Shown: positions 37,534 through 47,119, counted from the stretch's first letter. The stretch is DNA of 64,000 nucleotides from Vibrio sp. JC009 (GCF_029016485.1 NZ_CP092107.1:930001-994000), one strand, 5' to 3'. The notes: generated by a model from the letters alone, not told the origin. Numbers and translations are program-made.

Positions 37534-37597
37534 CTTAGAGCCACTCTAAACGTAATAACGTGATGAGGAAAAAAAGCAGATCTTTTTTGACAGTGAA

Positions 37598-37632
37598 CAA
37601 AAAAAAGCCAACTGAAAATCAATCAGTTGGCT
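37598..37632 (-). terminator. Rho-independent terminator for the minus-strand cupin operon
   Basis: AGCCAACTGA (37606-37615) pairs exactly with TCAGTTGGCT (37623-37632). The run of A before it becomes a T-run on the minus strand, so it ends transcripts coming from the cupin/DUF1566/MFS genes. It may also work weakly for the SerC-like gene. Confidence 0.83.
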
Positions 37633-37761
37633 CATAAATACTGTGAACAATTTTATTCACTAATAACGTCAGTTAATTAGGTGGTCCCCGGCTTTAAAAA
37701 AGGACCGCTGCGCAGTATATTACATTTGTAATATTATAACAACAAATATCCTTACCTGTAC

Positions 37762-38193
37762 TTAACTTTTTGGACGAGGAGGACCAACAACGAGCATCTT
37801 AACCAGCTTGTCACTCTTGTTGATAATGCCGCATTCAGCGCCTGCCGGTCTGTAGATCGACTCAAACTGATTGAGGACGATATCACCATCCGGAGTTGTG
37901 ATGGTTAGCTGCCCCTCAAGAACAAAATATACGCGCTCCGGGCCTTCACTGTTCGATTCCGCTCCACCGCCCGGTTCAAAAACGGAAATGCCGATACCAA
38001 ACGCTTTAGATCTGCCAACAGCCTCATTGTGAAGACCGGCAGCCGTCATTTTAAAATGACCAGGGGGAGAGTATTGCTTTGCATCATCCAGAGTCACTTT
38101 CTGCACCTTCGGCCCATCCGCCAGAACGGGTCTTGAAAGCACACAGGCCAGAAGCAAAACAACGGCTACAAGTACATTTTCTTTCATTTTCAT
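37762..38193 (-). CDS. Periplasmic cupin-domain protein
   Basis: The 143-residue protein has a signal peptide (about residues 1-25, ending VLA-DG) and one cupin barrel. The usual metal-binding motif 1 (HXH...E) is absent: the region reads ESNSEGPERVYFVLEGQ. Motif 2 has PAGAECGI, with Cys where His is typical. So it is probably a binding or structural cupin, not a standard metal oxygenase. It is the last gene of a minus-strand run (30 bp after the DUF1566 gene) and ends at the terminator at 37598-37632. Confidence 0.75.
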   Translation of the reverse strand: MKMKENVLVAVVLLLACVLSRPVLADGPKVQKVTLDDAKQYSPPGHFKMTAAGLHNEAVGRSKAFGIGISVFEPGGGAESNSEGPERVYFVLEGQLTITTPDGDIVLNQFESIYRPAGAECGIINKSDKLVKMLVVGPPRPKS

Positions 38194-38223
38194 AAAAACT
38201 ATCTCCTTATACAGAAAGATTGA

Positions 38224-39720
38224 TCACTTCGTTATCACTCTTACCGGACGCACCATATTAAGAACACGAGTTTCGTCTCCCTGAGGGTGCATCCCGCCGA
38301 TCCACGGATAAACGGTTTCACCGTTACCAAGAGATCTGTCGTCACCACGCTGAGCCCCGGCACCATGAACGTCCATTGGGTAACTACCCAAAGCACCCAT
38401 TGCTCTGCCAAAGCAGATATATATGGTTTGATTTCGCGCACCGAAAGGCGTTGAGGTCCAGTAGTAACCCCAGTCTTTTAATCCTGCCATGTTCACGATA
38501 GGGGTACTCTGGAATATAGGATCAATTGCCGGTGTACCGGTTACGTCCGGGCTTCGGGTGTAGTCCACGATACTGTGAAGTTGCTTGGTATCCGGAAGTC
38601 TCCAGTCATCGTAACCGGCAAACTGAAGAGCATCGCAGTGTTTAAGCGCAGATTTCCAGTCCATTTTACCGTCACCTGCCGGACCCAGCTTGAACATTCC
38701 CGAGTCATATTTCATCCACATCAGTCCGGTGGCAAGATCAGAAATTGTGCCGTCGCCGTTATCTACGAACATATTCTGGCCGTAGTTTTTGTTGCCGCGC
38801 ACATAGTAAACGGTGAATGTCTTGGTTGACGGATATCCTTTAAGATAACCATCCCTGAAGTTATAGCCGAACATAGTCGTAACAGAGCCCAGTGTTTTAC
38901 CGCCGTAAATCGTGCTGGTTACTGTCTGGGTATCCAGAAAACGGTCTCCGGGAACGTAGACTTCCGGTACGTCCGGAATACTAAAGTAGTTCTTATCAAA
39001 GAAAGGCTCAGAGGTTTCAGCATCAAAGCCAAAAACACCTGAAAAATCTGCCAGTGAATAAAGCTCTTTAATGGTTGGAATGCGCCAGTCATCGAATCCG
39101 CCCGGCTTTTGCGCATTAAAATCATCAAGACCTTCCATGGCTTCCTGATAGGTCACTTTCTGTTTGTTAAATAGAAACGGGTTACTGGTCCACATTAACC
39201 CGGTCACTAAGTCTTCAACAAACTCTTTGCTCTCGTCATAAAACTTATATTTTGAGTTATTTACCTTATCCGTAGTGTTGTAATAGGCACTTTGCTCACA
39301 AAAATCTTCACCCTGTTCAGGCTCTGCCCCCGCTTCAAAGGTACCTGTATTGTGGTAATAGAGGTCACAACCATCTGAAACGATAGGATAGCCGCCTTCA
39401 GCCGCTTCGTAGCCCACTTTGTCATGCAAATTCTTAGCTAACGCCTGAGCATCTTCAACTGAAAGTTGTGGCCCCTTGGAAAGGAAAAACGCCATGGCCT
39501 CAGCTTCTTTTTCAGAAAAAAGCCCGGTTTCCTGAGCAATATTAATTGCCAGACTTTCGTTGCCAGCGGCTGTACCATCTAAAATTTCAATGAACTCCAG
39601 CTGTTGTTCCCAGCTAATAGCGTGTTGTGTATGCGCCTGAGCAACTCTAGGGTCGATATATCCAAGCGCCTCTTCAGCACTCATCCCTGTACCTAACTCT
39701 GTTTCGGTTAATTTATCCAT
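38224..39720 (-). CDS. Protein with two DUF1566 (Lcl-type) domains
   Basis: The 498-residue product has two DUF1566 repeats, each with the family hallmark: DLVTGLMWTSNPF followed by DDWRIPTIKELYSL (about 169-235) and DLATGLMWMKYD followed by DDWRLPDTKQLHSI (about 330-390). The first 110 residues form an acidic helical segment and there is no signal peptide. DUF1566 domains are common in surface and exported proteins, with unknown function. Its place between a carrier gene and a cupin gene suggests a role in the same substrate system. Confidence 0.72.
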   Translation of the reverse strand: MDKLTETELGTGMSAEEALGYIDPRVAQAHTQHAISWEQQLEFIEILDGTAAGNESLAINIAQETGLFSEKEAEAMAFFLSKGPQLSVEDAQALAKNLHDKVGYEAAEGGYPIVSDGCDLYYHNTGTFEAGAEPEQGEDFCEQSAYYNTTDKVNNSKYKFYDESKEFVEDLVTGLMWTSNPFLFNKQKVTYQEAMEGLDDFNAQKPGGFDDWRIPTIKELYSLADFSGVFGFDAETSEPFFDKNYFSIPDVPEVYVPGDRFLDTQTVTSTIYGGKTLGSVTTMFGYNFRDGYLKGYPSTKTFTVYYVRGNKNYGQNMFVDNGDGTISDLATGLMWMKYDSGMFKLGPAGDGKMDWKSALKHCDALQFAGYDDWRLPDTKQLHSIVDYTRSPDVTGTPAIDPIFQSTPIVNMAGLKDWGYYWTSTPFGARNQTIYICFGRAMGALGSYPMDVHGAGAQRGDDRSLGNGETVYPWIGGMHPQGDETRVLNMVRPVRVITK

Positions 39721-39762
39721 CAGTTATGCCTTTCGTTTTATACACCTTTGATATGGTTCTGT

Positions 39763-40980
39763 TCACGAACCGGAATAAGTCGTTTGTACAAGCTTTTCAG
39801 CAACAAACGGGCGATTGCGCACCAAAAGCCAGAATAGGGAACCGGCAACACCAACGGTTATCTGCAGAGTCCCCAGGCTTAATATCATCTGCTCCGGACG
39901 AAGAGATACCAGATACATGCCGGCAGAACCCAGCATCATAGCGGTAAACTGAATCAATGCTGCCGCCGACCCGGTATCACGCTCCTGCTGCTCAAGCATC
40001 AGGTTAGTCCCCGGAACCCGGAGAGTAATAACGGCCAGAGTGGCAGGTGCAACGAGCACAGCAAAAAGCCAGGGAGAATAATCACCGGCAGTAACCATGG
40101 CCAGACCACAAATAAGTATCAGTGCGAAACAATAGGAAACTATCTTTTGAACAGCTATCTGCCTTGAAATCCGGATATATATCATTGGTCCGGCAGTCGC
40201 AAAAAGAGCATTGAAGGCGAAGAAAAAGCTAAATGTCTGCTCTGACAAACCAAAACCGTCGATATAGATAAAAGAAGCCGCGGCAATAAAGGCCATCATC
40301 GACATAGGGGCGATAGAAAAAATAGCCAGAAGCATGCTAAACCTCGGGTTCTTCAGCACAACTCCAACCCTTCCCCATGCCCTGAGCACTGACCCGGTAT
40401 ACTTATCATCCAGTGTTTCCCGGAACATAAGCGTTCCTAAAACAGCGACAGAACCGAATATGGCAAGAACAACAAACATCATTCTCCAGGACGCCACTTT
40501 TAGTAAGAATGCCCCCAGTACCGGCGCCACCATAGGTGCAATAACCACCAGCGACATCACGGTTGCCATGATTTTTTCCCGTTCACGGCCATCGTACAGA
40601 TCTTTGATAACCGCCGTCGCAACCACGGTAACTGCGCCACCGCCAAAAGCCTGAGCTACTCTGAACAGGATTAGCATCTCAATACTTTCAGCCAGTGCGC
40701 ACAAGATACTGGATGCGATGTAAACGCCTAACCCGGTCAGCAATATCGCTTTACGGCCATACTTTTCACTTAGCGGTCCCCAAAAAAGCAGCCCTATGGA
40801 AAACATCGCCAGATATCCACCCAGCGTCAGGTTAACCATAGCCTGAGTGGTAGAAAACACATCCACCATCTGTGGAAGAGCAGGAAGGTAGAGATCCGTG
40901 GTCAAAGGAGGAAATGCGCTGATGATAACCAGAAAAAACAGTGTACCTTTCCCGCCGAGTATTGGTTGTTCTTTTTTCAT
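39763..40980 (-). CDS. Bcr/CflA-type MFS drug-resistance transporter
   Basis: The 405-residue protein has about 12 helices with the Bcr start FPPLTTDLYLPALPQMVDVF, motif A-like GPLSEKYGRKAILLTG between helices 2 and 3, and RVAQAFGGGAVTVVATAVIKD. Such carriers expel small toxic or aromatic molecules by proton antiport. It precedes the DUF1566 gene by 42 bp and follows the other MFS gene by 121 bp. With phenolic substrates suspected upstream, product or toxin export is plausible. Confidence 0.82.
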   Translation of the reverse strand: MKKEQPILGGKGTLFFLVIISAFPPLTTDLYLPALPQMVDVFSTTQAMVNLTLGGYLAMFSIGLLFWGPLSEKYGRKAILLTGLGVYIASSILCALAESIEMLILFRVAQAFGGGAVTVVATAVIKDLYDGREREKIMATVMSLVVIAPMVAPVLGAFLLKVASWRMMFVVLAIFGSVAVLGTLMFRETLDDKYTGSVLRAWGRVGVVLKNPRFSMLLAIFSIAPMSMMAFIAAASFIYIDGFGLSEQTFSFFFAFNALFATAGPMIYIRISRQIAVQKIVSYCFALILICGLAMVTAGDYSPWLFAVLVAPATLAVITLRVPGTNLMLEQQERDTGSAAALIQFTAMMLGSAGMYLVSLRPEQMILSLGTLQITVGVAGSLFWLLVRNRPFVAEKLVQTTYSGS

Positions 40981-41101
40981 TAAATTAACCCTGCAACGCC
41001 AAAATAAATATCAGTAATCATGTATAAACAAATTGCCGTAAGCAGGGTTGCATTGATCAGGGCCCCGGAACCTGAAGTATTCCGGGGCGTTAAGTTCATC
41101 A

Positions 41102-42433
41102 TTAACCGACTGCTTCCGGCTGTTTAGCCATTTCTGTATGTGAACTGTCTTCAAGTGCCTGACGTTCCGGGTCGTAGGTCTTCTTAATCATAAAGAACAT
41201 CACACTACACATCAGGGCTAGCGGTATAAAGGTAATAAAGGACATGCTGTAAGAACCGGTCATATCATTCATCACTGCCAGGTAAGTCATACCGATACTC
41301 ATACAGATCATCTGCAATCCGTAAACCCAGCGGTAAATATTCACAAACTCGTTGCGGCCAAATACCCAGGCGATCAGGGACGGCATTAGGTTAGGCATAC
41401 CTCCCACACCCAGTGAGATACAGAATAGTGCAATGTAGATTAGGTACATGTTGTCCGGACCGCCAAAGGCAAAGCCTGCCGCACCGATAACATAGGCCAG
41501 AGAGAAAACTGCATTAGTCTTAGGTGTACCGATCTTGTCGTCCAGCCAACCCCAGAAGTAACTAAGAGGCATGCCACCAAGAGCCATAGCAGACATCAAA
41601 AACAGAGCAGAATCCAACTCTACGCCCGAACCTGTAAGAATCGGGATTACCTGACTCATAATACCCGCCATCATCAGACCACCGATAAGCGACCATGGAA
41701 TAGCCACATACCAGAACTCTTTACAGCGCAGCAAGCGCGGAACATTCCAGGCGCTCTTACTGTTCTTTTCAGCCTCACGTACCGCTTCCAACTCAGCACG
41801 TTCTTCAGCTGTGAAAGGAATACCATCAGGATCAAAACCGTGATCTTCCGGTCTTTCTCTCATGGCCCAGACACCCAGTACACCCCATATGGCAATAAAC
41901 ACACCAAGTCCGGTATAGAAGTCGGCGAAGCCTACCTGCTGAAATATTTTCATACCGATAGGCGTAAAGGTTGCCGTACTTAGCGGTGCTGAGATAGTCA
42001 CGATGCCGAAGATAATGCCCTTATAGCGCACAAACCAGTTGGCAATCAGACCGCCCTGGATCAGCATCAGTACCGGAGTAAGAATGGTCAGAACAGTCTG
42101 GATAATCATAATATCTGTCCAGTTGTCCACACGTCCCATCATGGCAACAGCAATACCACAAATGATGATAGACGGGACACCAATTATCTTAAAACCAAGC
42201 TTCATAATCGCCCAGCCGGCAATAATACCCGCGACCACACCCACCAGCCGGACTGCCGAAATTGCACCCATGATCTCGCCCGGGTTCATGTGGAACTTCT
42301 CAATCAAAGCTGGCATCAGTATGTTCATACTATCCGGACCTGCGATAGTCAGTTGCAGGTACATAGTGACAAATACGTAGATAACTACACCAAGTGCCTG
42401 AGCTTTAAAGCCTTTCTGGAGCACCTTTTCCAT
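41102..42433 (-). CDS. MFS transporter, oxalate/formate-antiporter (OFA)-like
   Basis: The 443-residue protein has about 12 membrane helices and a long hydrophilic central loop (residues about 205-245). The SLGVGGMPNLMPSLIAWVFGRN segment and the C-terminal half resemble OFA and related monocarboxylate MFS carriers. It is the first gene of the unit that includes the Bcr-type carrier, DUF1566 protein and cupin. Substrate unknown; uptake of an organic acid for the adjacent redox genes is a reasonable guess. Confidence 0.75.
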   Translation of the reverse strand: MEKVLQKGFKAQALGVVIYVFVTMYLQLTIAGPDSMNILMPALIEKFHMNPGEIMGAISAVRLVGVVAGIIAGWAIMKLGFKIIGVPSIIICGIAVAMMGRVDNWTDIMIIQTVLTILTPVLMLIQGGLIANWFVRYKGIIFGIVTISAPLSTATFTPIGMKIFQQVGFADFYTGLGVFIAIWGVLGVWAMRERPEDHGFDPDGIPFTAEERAELEAVREAEKNSKSAWNVPRLLRCKEFWYVAIPWSLIGGLMMAGIMSQVIPILTGSGVELDSALFLMSAMALGGMPLSYFWGWLDDKIGTPKTNAVFSLAYVIGAAGFAFGGPDNMYLIYIALFCISLGVGGMPNLMPSLIAWVFGRNEFVNIYRWVYGLQMICMSIGMTYLAVMNDMTGSYSMSFITFIPLALMCSVMFFMIKKTYDPERQALEDSSHTEMAKQPEAVG

Positions 42434-43074
42434 GTTTCCTCTCTTAATTGATTTATTTGCTCTTCATTACATCCAAAAAAATAAAAACACGCGCTTCAAA
42501 CCGGTTAAATAACTGTTATTTATTTCAAATTAAAATAACAATTTTGGCTGTTTAATTTTTATAGTAAAACCATACTCCTTTTTAGTTAAACTTAAAACCA
42601 GAGCAATAATTAATGTGATCGCGAATATATATTCCCATTGAGACAAAGATCAAATACACAAATATCTTTGAGAGACCAGTCACAATAATATTTAACTAAT
42701 TCCCATCAATGCAAGCCACCTTTTTATTGATGAAAAAATTTAAGCCACCAAATAAAAACACATAGAAATAACAACAATTATCATTACAACCAATAACATG
42801 ATAAGATAATGATTATTAAGACCTTTTATCAAAATGCTAAGCGCAAAAAAAATTAAAAGCAAGAATAAACAAATAGAGAGGACCCGTGGCAAAACACAGG
42901 ATTAAAAACATATCTACAAGCTTATACCCTGTAGAATGAGAAGATTATATCTAAGCATAAAAAATACACTTAAATATATAAGAAGAATTGAATTTAAATA
43001 TCAACTAATACAAGTCAAAAAGTTTAACCTGTATTAGCTAATAATTTTATTTTTATAACAAAGATAATTTTTCG
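42434..43074. other. 641-bp AT-rich intergenic region
   Basis: Strongly AT-rich compared with its neighbours and without a coding frame. It separates the flavoprotein gene from the MFS unit on the same strand, so the right part should hold the flavoprotein transcript end and the left part the MFS promoter. CTAATACA (43005-43012) and TGTATTAG (43030-43037) form an 8-bp inverted repeat that could be a weak terminator. Such tracts often bind H-NS. Confidence 0.5.
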
Positions 43075-44811
43075 TTAATCAAGAATACCCACTTTTGCCC
43101 TTTCTTCATCCTCATTCGGATAAGCAAAGCCATATTTCTCGCGATAAGTCAGAGACGGATCCGGATGCCACTTTTCAGGAATAGGGTGCATCTCATGCTT
43201 CACGTCACCTTCCTCATTCAGGCTCAGTTTCACCCAGGCAAGGAAGTTCTTATCATCACGATACGGGTAGTCCTCACGATAATGAGTACCCCGGCTCTCT
43301 TTACGCGCCAGACCGGCGATAAGCTTCATTTCCGCATTAAGCAGCATATTGCGGGTCTCAATCGCATTGCGAAGATCGTGGAAGTTATCCACTTTCATCT
43401 TGTCGACAAAAGTCTGAAGATACTTGATCTGTTGCAGCGCATTTTCCATACGGCTCTGCTCTTTCACATACATGATGAAGTATGGGAACATCGCGCCCTG
43501 CATAATGCGGGTAATCCACGCAGGAGAATAACCTTTCTTGTTATTTATCGGGGCAAACATTTCCTGCTTCATCTGTTCAAGACGTTCTTTTGAAACCGAC
43601 GGAGCTGGCTGAGTTTTCACATATTCTGCCGCAGCCCAGCCAGAACGAGCACCCTGGACTGAAGAGCCGGATGAAGAAGAACCAAAACCGGCATACCCGG
43701 CACCATTTTGCATGGAACACATGGCATCGCCTGCCGCCCACAAACCTTCCACACTTGAACGGCCGTTTATATCATGAGGGAAGACACCTTCGCCCTTGTG
43801 GTTGCCCATACCAACGGTTGAGAACCCCATTCGGGTCGGTGCGTCTGTGCCTGCACCACTTTCAAGAGGTGGTGTACCGCCCGGACCAAGGTTATATTTC
43901 TCATCAATTGGCTGACCACCAAGGCTAACCCCAATGGCGGAATCCGTTCGTAAACCCAATTTTCCGCTGTCAAGCTCATCCGGATTAAGCGGGCCGTCCT
44001 GACTCGGTGGACCGCCACCAAAGTCCAGTACGGTTTTCTTACTGGTTGCATCCCCGGAGGCACTGCTTAATTTAGATTCATCTAGATAGTTTGCTTCTTT
44101 AGCAGGGTGAGCATCATTAAACTCTTTCCCTGAGATTTCAGCACCGACACGAATTGCCATTGCATCGCCATCAGCTGTTGTTGAACTACACGGATAGCCC
44201 ATACCAAGCGGTTTAAACGAAGATGGCCCAGAGCAAAGGATGGTTGCTTTAGCAAGGATTGCATAAGGCTTACCGGTTTCCATATGGAAACCTATACCAC
44301 CAACTACTTTGCCATCTTCTTTGATAAGGTCAGTGATCATCACACGCTCAAGCATCTCTACACCAACGGAAACCGCCTTACGACGCATCGGATCACCGGC
44401 GTTCACATATTCGATTGAACGCGAAACTGTACCGTGCTGAATGTAGTGAGAACGTCCCTTATCCGGGTTATTCAGAGCGGTAGGCGTACCCCACTCCTGA
44501 AGCTCCTGGAATCTGTCCCAGGACTCATCCATCAGCAGCTTTGAGAAATCCAGGTTATTCAGGTACTCACCGGAAAGCTTAAACTGCTTAATATAGTCTT
44601 CTGCAGTAATGCCCTGAGTATCGTGAAAAACAAACCAGCTGTTTGCCCACGGAGTCAGGCCACTACGGCCCGTGCGGCCTTTCACCGCCATAAGCACTTT
44701 TGCACCGGCTTCTGCGGCCTTGATTGACGCAAAACATCCGGCAAAACCACCACCGACAACGAATACATCTGTTTCCAGCGTTGTCAGTTCAAAATCAACT
44801 TTGTTACTCAT
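43075..44811 (-). CDS. SdhA/FrdA-family flavoprotein oxidoreductase
   Basis: The 578-residue protein has an N-terminal FAD-binding motif (VVGGGFAGCFASIKAAEAG), the second FAD contact GLWAAGDAMCSMQNGAG, and an SdhA/AprA-like C-terminal helical domain with ESRGTHYREDYPYRDD. There is no Sec or Tat signal, so it is cytosolic. An uncommon glycine- and proline-rich insert lies at about residues 255-320. No haem or quinone-anchor gene is near; the preceding gene, 12 bp away, encodes an iron-sulfur NAD(P)H oxidoreductase that is the likely electron partner. It may reduce or oxidise a C=C bond or phenolic intermediate; the substrate cannot be named. Confidence 0.83.
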   Translation of the reverse strand: MSNKVDFELTTLETDVFVVGGGFAGCFASIKAAEAGAKVLMAVKGRTGRSGLTPWANSWFVFHDTQGITAEDYIKQFKLSGEYLNNLDFSKLLMDESWDRFQELQEWGTPTALNNPDKGRSHYIQHGTVSRSIEYVNAGDPMRRKAVSVGVEMLERVMITDLIKEDGKVVGGIGFHMETGKPYAILAKATILCSGPSSFKPLGMGYPCSSTTADGDAMAIRVGAEISGKEFNDAHPAKEANYLDESKLSSASGDATSKKTVLDFGGGPPSQDGPLNPDELDSGKLGLRTDSAIGVSLGGQPIDEKYNLGPGGTPPLESGAGTDAPTRMGFSTVGMGNHKGEGVFPHDINGRSSVEGLWAAGDAMCSMQNGAGYAGFGSSSSGSSVQGARSGWAAAEYVKTQPAPSVSKERLEQMKQEMFAPINNKKGYSPAWITRIMQGAMFPYFIMYVKEQSRMENALQQIKYLQTFVDKMKVDNFHDLRNAIETRNMLLNAEMKLIAGLARKESRGTHYREDYPYRDDKNFLAWVKLSLNEEGDVKHEMHPIPEKWHPDPSLTYREKYGFAYPNEDEERAKVGILD

Positions 44812-44823
44812 ACCAGAATTCCT

Positions 44824-46488
44824 TTAATTGTTCAGCGCTTTACCAAGGGTGACAACGTCGAAGTTATGCAGAGAACTGACGTAGGCACCATCAGATATCT
44901 CGATACAGTCAGCCGGACAGTAATGGGCACAAAGACGGCACACCTGACAGTCATCAACATAAGCAATGGTTGAACGGCTGCCACAGGTCAGACAACGCTC
45001 AGCTTCACGTTGAGCCTGCTGATGGGTCAACGACTGCATGGTCTCATCAAAACTGGTAACGCGAACTTGCGCATCGGCATTGCTTCTTTCCTGACGCTGT
45101 TCCGTGTACAGGTTATGACCCTGAGGAACATTTTTAGCCACCTTGCGCTCAGCTGCCGGGATCTCCAGCTCTTGACCCTGAATATAACGGTCAACCATCA
45201 GAGCAGCGTGCTTGCCGGATGCAAGAGCCTGAACCACAGTTGTTGGTCCGGTCACACCATCACCGGCTGCGAACATATCAGATTCAACCTGAAGTGTTTT
45301 GCCGTCTGCTTTGATGTAGCCACGCTCGTTAACCGCAAACTCCTGAGGAACAATCTGCGCATCCGCGCTCTGTCCGATAGCAAGGATAACGCCGTCTGCA
45401 TCCAGAGTTTCCACCACTTCGGTGCCAAGGTCAGGGCTAAAGCGGAAGTTATCATCACGTACGCTGTGACATTCGATAAGCTCAAGTCCGCTTACCTTTT
45501 CACCACTAACATTAAAGGAATTTACGCTGCGCTTAGTATGGAAGATAACGCCCTCTTCCTGAGCTTCACGGATCTCTTCCGCCAGCGCCAGCATATTATC
45601 TTTATGCCCAGGCTCAATGCGCTCAAGACAGACAACATGCACTTCCTTCGCGCCGTAACGGATCGCGGTTCGCGCTGCATCCAGAGCAACACTGCCACCA
45701 CCAATCACCGCCACTTTAGCCGGAACGGATTCAACTTCACCCATGCGGGCACGTTTAAGGAAGTCAATTGCAGTATCTATTCCCTGTGCGTCAGCGCCAG
45801 GAACATTAAGTTGCAGTGGTTTTGCAGCGCCGGTAGCGGCAACAAATGCTTTGTAGCCCTGTGAGACCAGCTCTTCTTTGCTGATATCTTTGCCGACCAT
45901 AACACCGGTTCTGAACTCAATACCCATCTTCTTGTAGAAGGCCATCTGCTGATCAATAACCGCATCAGAAAGACGGAATGCCGGAATGGAGTACTGCATT
46001 AAACCACCTGGTTTCTGGTCTTTTTCAAATACCGTCACCTGATAGCCTTTCATTGCCAGATTATATGCCGCGCTCAGGCCAGCAGGGCCGGAACCGATAA
46101 TGGCAACCTTCTCACCTGTGCTGTTGTTAACCGCTACACCGTTTTCCAGCAGGTAATCACCCAGATATTGCTCCAGGCCATTAATGTTGATAGCTTCATC
46201 AACCTGCGAACGTGTGCATGCGCTCTCGCACGGGTGGGGACAAACACGTCCGGTAATCGATGGCATAGGGTGAGCGGCTTGTATTGCTGCCGCGGCATCA
46301 TCAAGCTGATTCATTTTGATCAGGTAGTGCCACTCACGCTGATTGAGTCCTAACGGGCAGTCATTGCTACAGGGAGATGCCTCCGGCTGGTTTTCTGAGG
46401 TATCCAGCCTGAACACATCCATCGGACATGATTCCACACATGTCCCGCACCCAATGCAATTTTCCGTGTCTATCTTTCTAACAGGCAT
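44824..46488 (-). CDS. GltD-like NAD(P)H oxidoreductase with ferredoxin domains at both ends
   Basis: The 554-residue protein starts with a 4Fe-4S motif (CIGCGTCVESCP), followed by a GltD-type Cys-rich region (CSNDCPLGLNQ, CPHPCESAC), FAD (IIGSGPAGLSAAYNLAMKG) and NAD(P) (AVIGGGSVALDAARTAIRYG) folds and a C-terminal CQVCRLCAHYCPADC cluster. It is related to glutamate-synthase small subunit and NfnB. It should pass electrons between NAD(P)H and the flavoprotein encoded 12 bp downstream. Two MarR-operator-like palindromes lie in front of it. Confidence 0.86.
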   Translation of the reverse strand: MPVRKIDTENCIGCGTCVESCPMDVFRLDTSENQPEASPCSNDCPLGLNQREWHYLIKMNQLDDAAAAIQAAHPMPSITGRVCPHPCESACTRSQVDEAININGLEQYLGDYLLENGVAVNNSTGEKVAIIGSGPAGLSAAYNLAMKGYQVTVFEKDQKPGGLMQYSIPAFRLSDAVIDQQMAFYKKMGIEFRTGVMVGKDISKEELVSQGYKAFVAATGAAKPLQLNVPGADAQGIDTAIDFLKRARMGEVESVPAKVAVIGGGSVALDAARTAIRYGAKEVHVVCLERIEPGHKDNMLALAEEIREAQEEGVIFHTKRSVNSFNVSGEKVSGLELIECHSVRDDNFRFSPDLGTEVVETLDADGVILAIGQSADAQIVPQEFAVNERGYIKADGKTLQVESDMFAAGDGVTGPTTVVQALASGKHAALMVDRYIQGQELEIPAAERKVAKNVPQGHNLYTEQRQERSNADAQVRVTSFDETMQSLTHQQAQREAERCLTCGSRSTIAYVDDCQVCRLCAHYCPADCIEISDGAYVSSLHNFDVVTLGKALNN

Positions 46489-46525
46489 TGCTTGCTCTCC
46501 AGTTACTTCTTGGTAATTTTAATTA

Positions 46526-46577
46526 GTTTCCCTAGGTAACTATTTGGGTAAATTTTTTATTGGTTTCCCAGGGCAAC
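46526..46577. promoter_or_regulatory. Two MarR-operator-like palindromes before the GltD-like gene
   Basis: GTTTCCCTAGGTAAC (46526-46540) and GTTTCCCAGGGCAAC (46563-46577) share the 6-3-6 pattern GTTWCC-N3-GGWAAC and are 37 bp apart, each followed by TATTTGGGTAAATTTTTT. A third copy lies before the MarR gene, so the regulator probably controls both units. Confidence 0.7.
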
Positions 46578-46594
46578 TATTTGGGTAAATTTTT

Positions 46595-47032
46595 TTAGCC
46601 AATGGTATTTTTAAGCATTTTTTTCAGAGTTACTTTAAACGCTTCCGCTTCTTCCGGGCTAATGCCCTCAAAGACACTCGCTCTGTGTGCATCGATCGTT
46701 CTGTAGATAGTCTCTTTGATTCTCTTCCCTTCCGGGGTAAGGTAGACATCTTTATTTCTCTGATCGTCACTGCGCGGGATCCTGACCGCAAGGTTATTGG
46801 CTTCAAGCAGATTAATCGCTTTTACTATGGAAATTTTGGTCATTTTCGTCAGCTCGGAAAGACGCTTCTGGCTGATACCATCCTCCTGAAACAGGTATAA
46901 AAGAAGATGAATCTGCTGATGCGACACGTTCAGCCCCTGTTCTCTTACTCGTTTTGCCAGCGCTTCGCGCAGGTGCTTATCTGCAACACCAGTCAGGTAA
47001 AGGGGACAATCTGACGTATAACTATTTTCCAT
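46595..47032 (-). CDS. MarR-family transcriptional regulator
   Basis: The 145-residue protein has a winged helix-turn-helix (SQKRLSELTKMTKISIVKAINLLEANN) and wing (RIPRSDDQRNKDVYLTPEGKRI) typical of MarR. MarR proteins are often repressors released by phenolic ligands, fitting a neighbouring aromatic-type molybdoenzyme. It precedes the GltD-like gene on the same strand. The operator-like palindrome at 47062-47076 sits 30 bp before its ATG, pointing to autoregulation. Confidence 0.88.
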   Translation of the reverse strand: MENSYTSDCPLYLTGVADKHLREALAKRVREQGLNVSHQQIHLLLYLFQEDGISQKRLSELTKMTKISIVKAINLLEANNLAVRIPRSDDQRNKDVYLTPEGKRIKETIYRTIDAHRASVFEGISPEEAEAFKVTLKKMLKNTIG

Positions 47033-47061
47033 TTAACTCTTAAAACACTCACTTCAATTTA

Positions 47062-47076
47062 GTTACCCTAGGAAAC
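47062..47076. promoter_or_regulatory. MarR-operator-like palindrome before the MarR gene
   Basis: GTTACCCTAGGAAAC matches, in inverted form, the two palindromes at 46526 and 46563. Position 30 bp before the MarR ATG suggests autorepression. Confidence 0.65.
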
Positions 47077-47119
47077 CAAATTACAGCTCAAAGATCAATT
47101 TTCCTGTTATTTCGTGTGG

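Noticed and set aside
42640..42662. FNR-like site TTGAGACAAAGATCAA in the AT-rich spacer
   Set aside because: The two half-sites are 2 bp too far apart and AT-rich DNA gives such matches by chance.
45010..45864. 284-residue plus-strand frame inside the GltD-like gene
   Set aside because: Opposite a gene with complete iron-sulfur and nucleotide-binding motifs; no known domain in the shadow frame.
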